From assembly GCA_946479255.1 (NCBI GenBank), contig CAMLFK010000156.1:1-11368 (forward strand): DNA of 11,368 bases, given 5' to 3'. This DNA comes from an uncultured Oxalobacteraceae bacterium (GTDB taxonomy: Bacteria; Pseudomonadota; Gammaproteobacteria; Burkholderiales; Burkholderiaceae). This document shows, piece by piece, positions 6,232-11,368 of this stretch. Each line of letters opens with the position of its first letter. The stretch's first letter is position 1. The position numbers and the translations under genes were made by a program. Below the pieces are notes generated by a model. It saw only the letters and a list, made by a program, of their open reading frames with translations, had not been told where the DNA came from and did no database searches.

Positions 6232-7124
6232 TGGACGCATTGGCAGTGCAGCTGCGCGGCGTGTGCAAGCGCTACGACCACTTTTCGCTGGACCGGGTCG
6301 ACCTCTCCCTGGCCCGGGGCAGCATCATGGGCTTCCTGGGGCCGAACGGGGCGGGCAAGTCGACCACCATCCGCATCCTGATGGGATTGGTGCGGCAGGA
6401 CAGCGGCAGTGTGCAGGTGCTGGGCCACGCCATGCCGTCGCAGCAAGCCCTGGCGAAGGCGGAGATCGGCTTCGTGTCGGAAGACCTGCGCCTGTACGGC
6501 GCCTGCACGCTGCAGTGGCATATGGACTTGGTGGCAGCAAGCTATCCGCGCTGGGACGCGCAATACGCGGACAAGCTGCTCAAATGCTTCGACCTGCAGG
6601 CCGCGCGCAAGATCAAGGGCCTGTCGCACGGCCAGCGCGTGAAGGCGGCCTTGCTGCTGGCGCTGGCGCGCCGTCCGCGCCTGCTGGTGCTGGATGAACC
6701 GACCACCGGGCTCGATCCGGTGGCGCGCCACGAAGTGCTGGCCGAGCTGATGGAGGTCATGGTCGACGACGAACGCTCGGTGCTGTTCTCTTCGCATAAC
6801 ACGCGCGATGTTGAACAGATCGCCGACACCATCACCTTCATCGACCGTGGGCGCATCGCGGATGCGGACGACAAGGAAAACTACCTTGACCGCTGGCGCC
6901 GCATCCGGCTCGACCTGCCGCCCGGGCGCAGCCTGGACCAGCTGCCGGGCATGGTATCGCTGGCGGGGGAGGGCCGCAGCCGCATCCTGACCACCGACCG
7001 CTACACCGACGCGTTCGCCACCGCCTGCCAGACGGCGGGTGCCAGCATCCACGCCGTCGAAACGATGAGCCTGGAAGAAATCTTCGTCAACACCGTCACC
7101 AGCCGTCGCAAGGAGGCAGCATGA
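6231..7124 (+). CDS. ABC transporter ATP-binding protein (YtrB-like)
   Basis: This 297-aa ATPase subunit energises the adjacent permease at the inner membrane. Visible motifs: Walker A GPNGAGKST (37-45), signature LSHGQ (131-135, with His in place of the usual third-position Gly), and Walker B LLVLDEP (151-157). A D-loop containing GLD (160-162) and the switch His in FSSHN (H189) follow. The Q-loop position reads GFVSED, so the canonical Gln is not evident. The last 80 or so residues form an extra C-terminal domain as in exporter ATPases of the YtrB/BcrA type. AAGGGAA precedes ATG 6231, which shares a base with the gntR stop. Frames extending further upstream only overlap gntR. The substrate is unknown. 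Confidence 0.95.
   Translation: MDALAVQLRGVCKRYDHFSLDRVDLSLARGSIMGFLGPNGAGKSTTIRILMGLVRQDSGSVQVLGHAMPSQQALAKAEIGFVSEDLRLYGACTLQWHMDLVAASYPRWDAQYADKLLKCFDLQAARKIKGLSHGQRVKAALLLALARRPRLLVLDEPTTGLDPVARHEVLAELMEVMVDDERSVLFSSHNTRDVEQIADTITFIDRGRIADADDKENYLDRWRRIRLDLPPGRSLDQLPGMVSLAGEGRSRILTTDRYTDAFATACQTAGASIHAVETMSLEEIFVNTVTSRRKEAA
7110..7116 (+). promoter_or_regulatory. Strong ribosome binding site for the permease
   Basis: AAGGAGG inside the end of the ATPase gene. It is 4 bases from the first ATG (7121) and 7 from the second (7124). The spacing slightly favours the second ATG, which would remove one Met from the permease and reduce the overlap with the ATPase stop to a single base. Confidence 0.7.
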
Positions 7125-7798
7125 TGAACACCAAAATGATCGGCATCCTCATGCGCAAAGACTTCAGCCTGATGCGTGTTCCGGTGCTGTCCTACCTGCT
7201 GGTCGGCATGCTGTCGGTCGCCCTGATGGGATCGGAACTGGAAGGTTTGCACTACGGCGGCACCGTGCTGCTGATTACCGCGCTGATGGGCCTGTCCATG
7301 CATCCGGCGATGGCGACGACCGTTATCGAACGCAAGGAGATGACGCTGCCGTTTGTGATGAGCATGCCCATCACACCGCATGAGTTCACCTGCGCCAAAC
7401 TGCTCGTCAACCTGGCCATGTTCTTCATCCCATGGACCCTGCTGCTGGGCGCCACCTTGGCCACGATTGCCATGCGCCCGAACATGCCCGATGGCCTGAT
7501 GCCATTGGCCACCATCCTGTTCGGCGTGCTCGGCGTCGCTGCGGTTGCCATCCTTGGCGTGGCAATCGTCACCGAATCGATGCACTGGGCGATCGCCACC
7601 CAGCTGGCCAGCAACCTGATCTTCCAGGCGATGATGTACAGCGCCTCGCACACCGCTTCCATCAAGGCCAGCATGCATGGCGACACGGCGGTCTGGAACG
7701 GCGAGGTGCTGGCCTTCATCGGCGCCGAGATCGCGGTGGCGGCCGTATGGTTCGGCGTCACGCTATGGCGCCAGGCGCGTAAGACCGACTTCGTCTAG
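7121..7798 (+). CDS. ABC-2 type transporter permease
   Basis: This 225-aa integral membrane protein forms the membrane half of the transporter with the ATPase upstream. About six hydrophobic segments are visible, near residues 20-38, 46-64, 96-118, 127-150, 158-176 and 195-215. It has a short cytoplasmic N-terminus (MMNTKMIGILMRKDF) and a charged C-terminus (RKTDFV). The pattern fits the ABC2_membrane_5-like permeases found next to YtrA regulators. A conserved-looking polar stretch, VIERKEMTLPFVMSMPIT (69-86), lies between helices 2 and 3. The ATG is in a 4-nt ATGA overlap with the ATPase stop, and a consensus ribosome site supports strong translation. Export is more likely than import because no substrate-binding protein is encoded. 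The substrate is unknown. Confidence 0.9.
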   Translation: MMNTKMIGILMRKDFSLMRVPVLSYLLVGMLSVALMGSELEGLHYGGTVLLITALMGLSMHPAMATTVIERKEMTLPFVMSMPITPHEFTCAKLLVNLAMFFIPWTLLLGATLATIAMRPNMPDGLMPLATILFGVLGVAAVAILGVAIVTESMHWAIATQLASNLIFQAMMYSASHTASIKASMHGDTAVWNGEVLAFIGAEIAVAAVWFGVTLWRQARKTDFV

Positions 7799-7810
7799 AC
7801 CAGGGACCCC

Positions 7811-8932
7811 ATGAAAACCGAACTACCGATCCCGTCGCGCTTGCACGGGCTGGACGCCGTACGCGCCTACGCGCTGTTGCTTGGCGTCGTACTGCATGCC
7901 ACCATGTCGTTCTTTCCCGGCCCGCGCGCCTGGCTGGTCGAGGATACCCAAAGCAGCGTGCTGCTCTCGGCTGCCTTCTTCGTCATCCACATGCTGCGCA
8001 TGCTGACCTTCTTCCTGATCGCGGGCTACGTGGCACACCTGAGTTTCGACAAGCTGGGCGCGGCCGCCTTCTTCAAGGACCGCCTGCGCCGCATCGGCGT
8101 GCCGCTCGTCGTCGGCTGGCCCATCCTGTTCGTGGCCCTGATGGCTGCCGTGGGCATGCTCAAGGGCGCCATCGACAGCGTCTCGCTGGCCCACTTTCCG
8201 CTGCTGCACCTGTGGTTCCTCTATTTGCTGGCGCTTTTTTACGTGGCGACCGCCATCACGCACCGCCTCTTGGCGCGGCTCGGGTGGCTGGCGCGCGCCA
8301 TGCTGCACCCGCTCGCCATCGTGCTGCTGGCGGGGCCGCTGTGCGCGAGCCTGTACCTGCATCCGTATTGGATCATGTGGTTCGGCGTCCCCACGCCGGA
8401 CCAGTCGCTGATCCCCAAGCTGCCGTCGGTCGCAGCCTATGGCATCGCGTTCTTCTTCGGCTGGCTGGCCCAGGCGCAGCCGGATGCGCTGGCCATGTGG
8501 CGCCGCCGCTGGCTGGCGCACCTGCTCGCCGCCTGCCTGTGCACCGCGTATTGCATGGCCCAGGTGGGCGCGGCGCCGCTGCTGATGCCGGCGCCGCAGG
8601 GCGCCACCAAGCTCGCTTATGCCGCCAGCTACAGCCTTGGCGCCTGGTGCTGGGCATTGGCGCTGATCGGCATGGCGCAGCGCTTCCTCGATGCGCCCAG
8701 TGCCGTGCGGCGCTACCTGGCCGATGCCTCGTACTGGATCTACCTGGTGCACCTGCCGCTGGTGGTATGGCTGCAAAGCCTGGTGTCCGGGCTGGCCTGG
8801 CCGTGGGCCGTCAAGTTTGTACTGATCCTGGCAGGCGCCTTCATTCTGATGCTTGGCACGTACGCCACGCTGGTTCGACGCACTGCCGTTGGTGCCATCC
8901 TCAACGGTCAAAAAAAGCCTCCGCTACCTTAA
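7811..8932 (+). CDS. Acyltransferase-3 family membrane protein (OpgC/MdoC-like)
   Basis: This 373-aa inner-membrane protein with about ten hydrophobic segments belongs to the acyltransferase-3 superfamily, which transfers acyl groups to extracytoplasmic sugars or lipids. The N-terminal signature GLDAVRAYALLLGVVLHA (13-30) carries the conserved Arg (R18) and His (H29). The following region FFLIAGYVAHLSFDKLGAA and the KDRLRRIGVPL motif (about 88-98) are also typical. The sequence most resembles OpgC/MdoC, which succinylates osmoregulated periplasmic glucans, but the acceptor here is unknown. It starts 12 bases after the permease stop with a weak ribosome site (AGGGA), so it belongs to the same transcript. 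An acyltransferase inside a YtrA-ABC operon is an uncommon addition and suggests modification of an envelope molecule. Confidence 0.9.
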   Translation: MKTELPIPSRLHGLDAVRAYALLLGVVLHATMSFFPGPRAWLVEDTQSSVLLSAAFFVIHMLRMLTFFLIAGYVAHLSFDKLGAAAFFKDRLRRIGVPLVVGWPILFVALMAAVGMLKGAIDSVSLAHFPLLHLWFLYLLALFYVATAITHRLLARLGWLARAMLHPLAIVLLAGPLCASLYLHPYWIMWFGVPTPDQSLIPKLPSVAAYGIAFFFGWLAQAQPDALAMWRRRWLAHLLAACLCTAYCMAQVGAAPLLMPAPQGATKLAYAASYSLGAWCWALALIGMAQRFLDAPSAVRRYLADASYWIYLVHLPLVVWLQSLVSGLAWPWAVKFVLILAGAFILMLGTYATLVRRTAVGAILNGQKKPPLP

Positions 8933-8956
8933 CGCTTCGCCTCGAAAGGAATCATC

Positions 8957-9685
8957 ATGCGTGCCCTCACTTTGCTCCTGAGTTTATTGCTTGTTTTGCC
9001 CTCGACCCATGCCAGCGCGCCGCTCACCCTGGAAACCGTACTTGCCAAACATGCCCAGGCGATCGGGCCGTCCCAGGGCGTCCAGACGCGCCGCGTTCGC
9101 CTGCGCCTGATCGGCATGGCGCCGTTCGAGCTGCCGGTCGTCACCGAAGCGGTCCGTCCAAATTTGCTGCGCAAGGAAGTCTCGATCCAGGGCAGCACGC
9201 AGGTGACGGCGTTCGACGGCGAAGATGCGTGGAAGACCGATCCGTTCGTGCCGGGCGGCGAGAAGCCCGCCGCCTTGCCCGCGCAGGAAGCGAGAATGCT
9301 GGTGGCGGAAGCCGACTTCGACGGCATCCTGGTGAATCACGCGGCCAAGCGCGTCAAGCTGGTCTACGCCGGCCCGGCCACGGTCGATGGCAAAGCGGCC
9401 CACAAACTTGGCGCGACACTGGCCGACGGTACCACGGCGACCATCTGGCTTGATGCGAACACCTTCCTGGAAGTCAAACGCACCCAGCCGAGCCTGGTGA
9501 TGGGCAAAATGCAGCCGATCGACATTGTCAGCAGCGACTACCGCCTGGTTGACGGCCTGCGCATTGCACACAAGATCGACATTGGCTTGGCGGGCGCGAA
9601 AGACAAGATGTCGATCGTGCTCGACGCGGTGGAACTGAATCCAAAAATCGATCTCGCCAGGTTTTCAAGGCCGCGCGCGAACTGA
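8957..9685 (+). CDS. Secreted LolA-like / outer-membrane lipoprotein-sorting family protein
   Basis: This is a 242-aa probable periplasmic protein. Residues 1-21 are a Sec signal peptide with a leucine-rich core and a likely cleavage after the ASA at 19-21; there is no lipobox Cys. The mature part has the pattern of LolA/LolB-fold proteins. LETVLAKHAQAIG leads into repeated beta strands such as VTAFDGEDAWKTDPF, EADFDGILVNHAAKRVKLVY and TATIWLDANTFLEVKRTQ, and YRLVDGLRIAHKIDI near the end. Such half-barrels bind lipid or lipoprotein tails. It is not canonical LolA (which is near ftsK and rarA) and has an operon-specific role. AAAGGA precedes ATG 8957, which is 24 bases after the acyltransferase stop, making it the last gene of the five-gene operon. 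Its end is 13 bases from the convergent gene with no terminator visible. Confidence 0.82.
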   Translation: MRALTLLLSLLLVLPSTHASAPLTLETVLAKHAQAIGPSQGVQTRRVRLRLIGMAPFELPVVTEAVRPNLLRKEVSIQGSTQVTAFDGEDAWKTDPFVPGGEKPAALPAQEARMLVAEADFDGILVNHAAKRVKLVYAGPATVDGKAAHKLGATLADGTTATIWLDANTFLEVKRTQPSLVMGKMQPIDIVSSDYRLVDGLRIAHKIDIGLAGAKDKMSIVLDAVELNPKIDLARFSRPRAN

Positions 9686-9698
9686 GCGGGGCTTGCAG

Positions 9699-10409
9699 TT
9701 ATTTGCCGAGTAAGCGCAGCGACTCTTCCCAGTTCGCTTGCCAGGCCATCAGGAAGTCGTGCGATTTGAAGGCGCGCTTCAAGGGACCGATGGGCACGCC
9801 GTAGATATCGTGCAGTCCCAGCGCCAGGGACACCGGGTTCCATACCGCATTACGCTTCGACTTGCGCGCGCTGGCCTTCACGCGTGCCCCATCGTCGCCA
9901 AACAGGCCAATCGCATCATCGAGCGCCTTGTCCAGGTTTAGCTTGACGACGCGGCCGAATGCTTCCATCACCTCGGGTTTGCCGATGCCGGCCTGCGATT
10001 CCTTGGCCGCCGGCGTAATCTTGGCCGGCGCCTCGGCTTCCTGTTTTAGCTTGCCGGCGAGCCGCTCCAGGTCTCTCTTTTGAAAGCGCAGCTCGTCGAG
10101 CCGGCGGCGAAGGCCAGGCTCGGGCAGCCGCGCGACGATCTTGTAAGCGTCCTTGGTCACTGTGATCAAGACGTCTTCGCTGCCAGCCGCCAGGCGGGCG
10201 ATATCGCCCTCTAAAAAGATGGGCGCCGCATAACCGCCATTGGCGTCGCCGAACAGCTCGTGATTGGCGGCGTCGTAATCGAGCCAGACATACGGCGTCA
10301 GTTCGTGCTCGAGCAGGCGGGCAAGGGTCCAGCTTGACCCGGTCTGTTGTTCCAGCCAGGCGCAGGCTTCGGCGGTCGTGGCCCGGAAGGGCAGGTCGGT
10401 GGTGCTCAT
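9699..10409 (-). CDS. Hypothetical protein with a coiled-coil middle, divergent from ohrR
   Basis: I do not recognise this 236-aa family with certainty. No signal peptide or membrane helix is visible. The N-terminal third (AEACAWLEQQTGSSWTLARLLEH, 13-35) resembles small predicted DNA-binding or adaptor modules seen in Burkholderiales hypothetical proteins. Residues 98-128 are a charged helix likely to form a coiled coil (LRRRLDELRFQKRDLERLAGKL). A lysine- and alanine-rich linker with KSKR (about 183-186) follows. The C-terminus (AVWNPVSLALGLHDIYGVPI, then KRAFKSHDFLMAW) is aromatic and probably folded. ATG 10409 is used; no good ribosome site is seen. The start faces the ohrR operator, so regulation by OhrR is possible. 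Codon use matches the neighbours. Confidence 0.78.
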   Translation of the reverse strand: MSTTDLPFRATTAEACAWLEQQTGSSWTLARLLEHELTPYVWLDYDAANHELFGDANGGYAAPIFLEGDIARLAAGSEDVLITVTKDAYKIVARLPEPGLRRRLDELRFQKRDLERLAGKLKQEAEAPAKITPAAKESQAGIGKPEVMEAFGRVVKLNLDKALDDAIGLFGDDGARVKASARKSKRNAVWNPVSLALGLHDIYGVPIGPLKRAFKSHDFLMAWQANWEESLRLLGK

Positions 10410-10441
10410 CGTGGTCGCTTGCTGTTGTCAACGGTATGCGT

Positions 10442-10447
10442 ATTGTA
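10442..10447 (-). promoter_or_regulatory. Possible -10 element of the gene divergent from ohrR
   Basis: TACAAT on the minus strand (plus ATTGTA) matches five of six bases of the -10 consensus and lies 32 bases before ATG 10409. No good -35 is seen at 17 bases. The nearest upstream DNA adjoins the OhrR palindrome, so OhrR could affect this promoter. Confidence 0.35.
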
Positions 10448-10467
10448 TCTCCCGCCCGATATAGGGT

Positions 10468-10494
10468 GTAGCTTGCGATTAGATCGCAAACTAC
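10468..10494. promoter_or_regulatory. 27-bp palindromic OhrR operator
   Basis: The palindrome is centred on 10481: GTAG (10468-10471) pairs with CTAC (10491-10494), and TTGCGAT (10473-10479) with ATCGCAA (10483-10489). Only the C/A pair at 10472/10490 and the central base break the symmetry. It covers the -35 and spacer of the ohrR promoter, so binding would block RNA polymerase. The TTGCGAT core resembles what I recall of proteobacterial OhrR sites. Confidence 0.8.
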
Positions 10495-10501
10495 TTATAC
10501 T
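10473..10501 (+). promoter_or_regulatory. Predicted ohrR promoter giving a leaderless mRNA
   Basis: TTGCGA (10473-10478), a 17-base spacer and TATACT (10496-10501). Six bases then lead to ATG 10508, so the transcript should start at or beside the A of the start codon. There is no Shine-Dalgarno sequence. The -35 lies within the palindromic operator. Confidence 0.6.
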
Positions 10502-10507
10502 GTGGGT

Positions 10508-10969
10508 ATGAATACGAAAAAGCCCCCAGCTCCTGCCGCCGACGTTCCCCAGCTTGATGGGCAACTGTGCTTTGCACTGTACTCGACGTCCCTGGCGATG
10601 AGCAAAATCTACCGCAAGCTCTTGAGCAAGCTCGATATCACGTACTCCCAGTACCTGGTGCTGATGGTGCTGTGGGAGCAGGACCAGCAGACCGTCTCGG
10701 GCATCGGCGAACGGCTGTTCCTCGATTCCGCCACGCTGACGCCCTTGCTCAAGCGCATGGAAGTGGCGGGCCTGATCACCCGCGCCCGCGCCGCCAGCGA
10801 CGAGCGCCAGGTCATCATCACCCTCACTGAGCGGGCCAGCGACATGCGCCATGAAGCTGCCAAGTTCCCGGAACAGCTGCTGTGCGCCACCGGCTGCGCG
10901 CTGGACGACGTGGTGGCTTTGAAGCAGCAGCTGGACGAGCTGCGTTCCAATCTCGGCAAGAACGCCTGA
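10508..10969 (+). CDS. ohrR: OhrR, MarR-family organic hydroperoxide sensor (two-Cys type)
   Basis: This 153-aa dimeric repressor is inactivated by organic peroxides. The N-terminal QLCFALYS holds the reactive Cys (C21). Y35 (KIYRKLL) and Y46 ([15 protein letters not shown]) follow, then the recognition region [16 protein letters not shown] (70-85) and the wing with DER (98-100). C126 and C130 lie near the C-terminus. In Xanthomonas OhrR the key residues are C22, Y36, Y47 and C127, and here each sits exactly one position earlier, so the two-Cys disulfide mechanism (C21-C126) is expected. ATG 10508 is preferred to GTG 10502 because of the promoter spacing. A palindromic operator overlaps its promoter. 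The usual target, ohr, is not in the window; the divergent gene is an unrelated hypothetical. The stop is one base from the end of the convergent gene. Confidence 0.95.
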   Translation: MNTKKPPAPAADVPQLDGQLCFALYSTSLAMSKIYRKLLSKLDITYSQYLVLMVLWEQDQQTVSGIGERLFLDSATLTPLLKRMEVAGLITRARAASDERQVIITLTERASDMRHEAAKFPEQLLCATGCALDDVVALKQQLDELRSNLGKNA

Positions 10970-10970
10970 G

Positions 10971-11368
10971 TCAGTTGACCGCCTTGTCCGCCGACAGCTC
11001 GCTTTTGGAGAATTGCCAGTAATCGAACTTGAACAGTTCTGCGCCGGCCGCACCGCGGAACACGAAGAAGACATCCTGGACGCCGGAGGCTTCGGAGATC
11101 ACGGCCGACTGCGGCTTCCATTGGCCGCCGGTTCCCGCGACCGGCAGCGTGCCGATCAATTGGCCGTCGAACTTGCCCAAACGAATCTCGATCTTCGCCC
11201 CGGTGGCCTCCGTCGCCTTGGCCGTGCTCGAGAGGCTGGCCATGAAGGCGCGCGCGCCGGTCGCGCCGAAATCGACATTGCGCACCCGGATGTAGTCCCT
11301 GTCGTGGATGTCGCGCACATTCTGGCCGCCGGCGCTGCTGGGCTCGATTTTGACACCGGAAGACCAGG
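10971..11368 (-). CDS. C-terminal CBM6 of a probable secreted glycoside hydrolase (5' end outside window)
   Basis: This reading frame is open to the right edge and ends with TGA at 10971-10973. The visible 131 or so residues form most of a carbohydrate-binding module of family 6. The series is [68 protein letters not shown] and [20 protein letters not shown], with a final DYWQF (near the C-terminus). CBM6 modules bind xylan or beta-glucans and usually sit at the C-terminus of GH43 or related arabinofuranosidases or xylosidases, so the catalytic domain should lie beyond base 11368. A GTG at 11318 should not be taken as a start, because CBM6-like sequence continues upstream of it to the window edge. 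No terminator separates it from ohrR. Confidence 0.88.
   Translation of the reverse strand, partial: WSSGVKIEPSSAGGQNVRDIHDRDYIRVRNVDFGATGARAFMASLSSTAKATEATGAKIEIRLGKFDGQLIGTLPVAGTGGQWKPQSAVISEASGVQDVFFVFRGAAGAELFKFDYWQFSKSELSADKAVN

Noticed and set aside
7823..8911. Minus-strand 362-codon frame
   Set aside because: Mirror of the acyltransferase, full of Gln, Arg and His, typical of the antisense of a membrane-protein gene.
8212..9453. Plus-strand 413-codon frame spanning two genes
   Set aside because: Out of frame with both the acyltransferase and the LolA-like gene. It crosses their junction and has no domain.
10406..11074. Minus-strand 222-codon frame over ohrR
   Set aside because: Antisense to a complete OhrR with its own operator and promoter.
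1..11368. CRISPR array, tRNA, rRNA or insertion sequence
   Set aside because: No regularly spaced repeats, tRNA-like cloverleaf, rRNA motifs or transposase reading frames were seen on either strand.

Overview
The window looks like chromosomal DNA of a GC-rich betaproteobacterium. The protein families and gene order suggest Oxalobacteraceae (a Massilia, Duganella or Janthinobacterium relative). That assignment is inferred from gene style, because no rRNA or marker gene is present. The left end is not biological: bases 1-47 are Illumina P7/i7/Read-2 adapter, so the first gene is cut by an assembly or trimming artefact. The right end cuts a real gene.

Layout. (1) 48-3845, minus strand: a tightly coupled potassium operon in the order kup, KdpD-type sensor kinase lacking the usual N-terminal half, KdpE-type response regulator. 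The genes overlap by 1 and 4 nt, and the regulator is cut by the adapter. (2) About 3960-5700: a visibly less GC-rich accessory stretch. It holds a small membrane-anchored hypothetical protein (+), a VOC/glyoxalase-fold protein (-) and an Arr rifamycin ADP-ribosyltransferase (-). (3) 5839-9685, plus strand: a compact five-gene operon of YtrA-type GntR repressor, ABC ATPase, ABC-2 permease, acyltransferase-3 family membrane protein and secreted LolA-like protein. A perfect 9-bp inverted repeat brackets the regulator's start codon and probably serves for autorepression. (4) 9699-10409, minus strand: an unrecognised 236-aa protein, divergent from (5) ohrR at 10508-10969, a two-Cys organic-peroxide sensing MarR regulator with a long palindromic operator over its promoter. 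The ohr peroxidase gene is not in the window. (6) 10971 to the right edge, minus strand: the C-terminal CBM6 of a probable secreted glycoside hydrolase.

How they work together. Region 1 reads as a potassium uptake protein produced together with its own two-component sensor. Region 3 reads as a self-repressed envelope-stress or transport operon in which an ABC exporter is joined to a membrane acyltransferase and a periplasmic lipid-binding-like protein. The two repressors, GntR and OhrR, share a promoter layout: TATACT followed by exactly six bases and then ATG, which predicts leaderless mRNAs. The strongest candidates for new biology are region 3 with its operator across the start codon, and the kup-linked short KdpD. 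The most important practical point is the adapter at the left edge.
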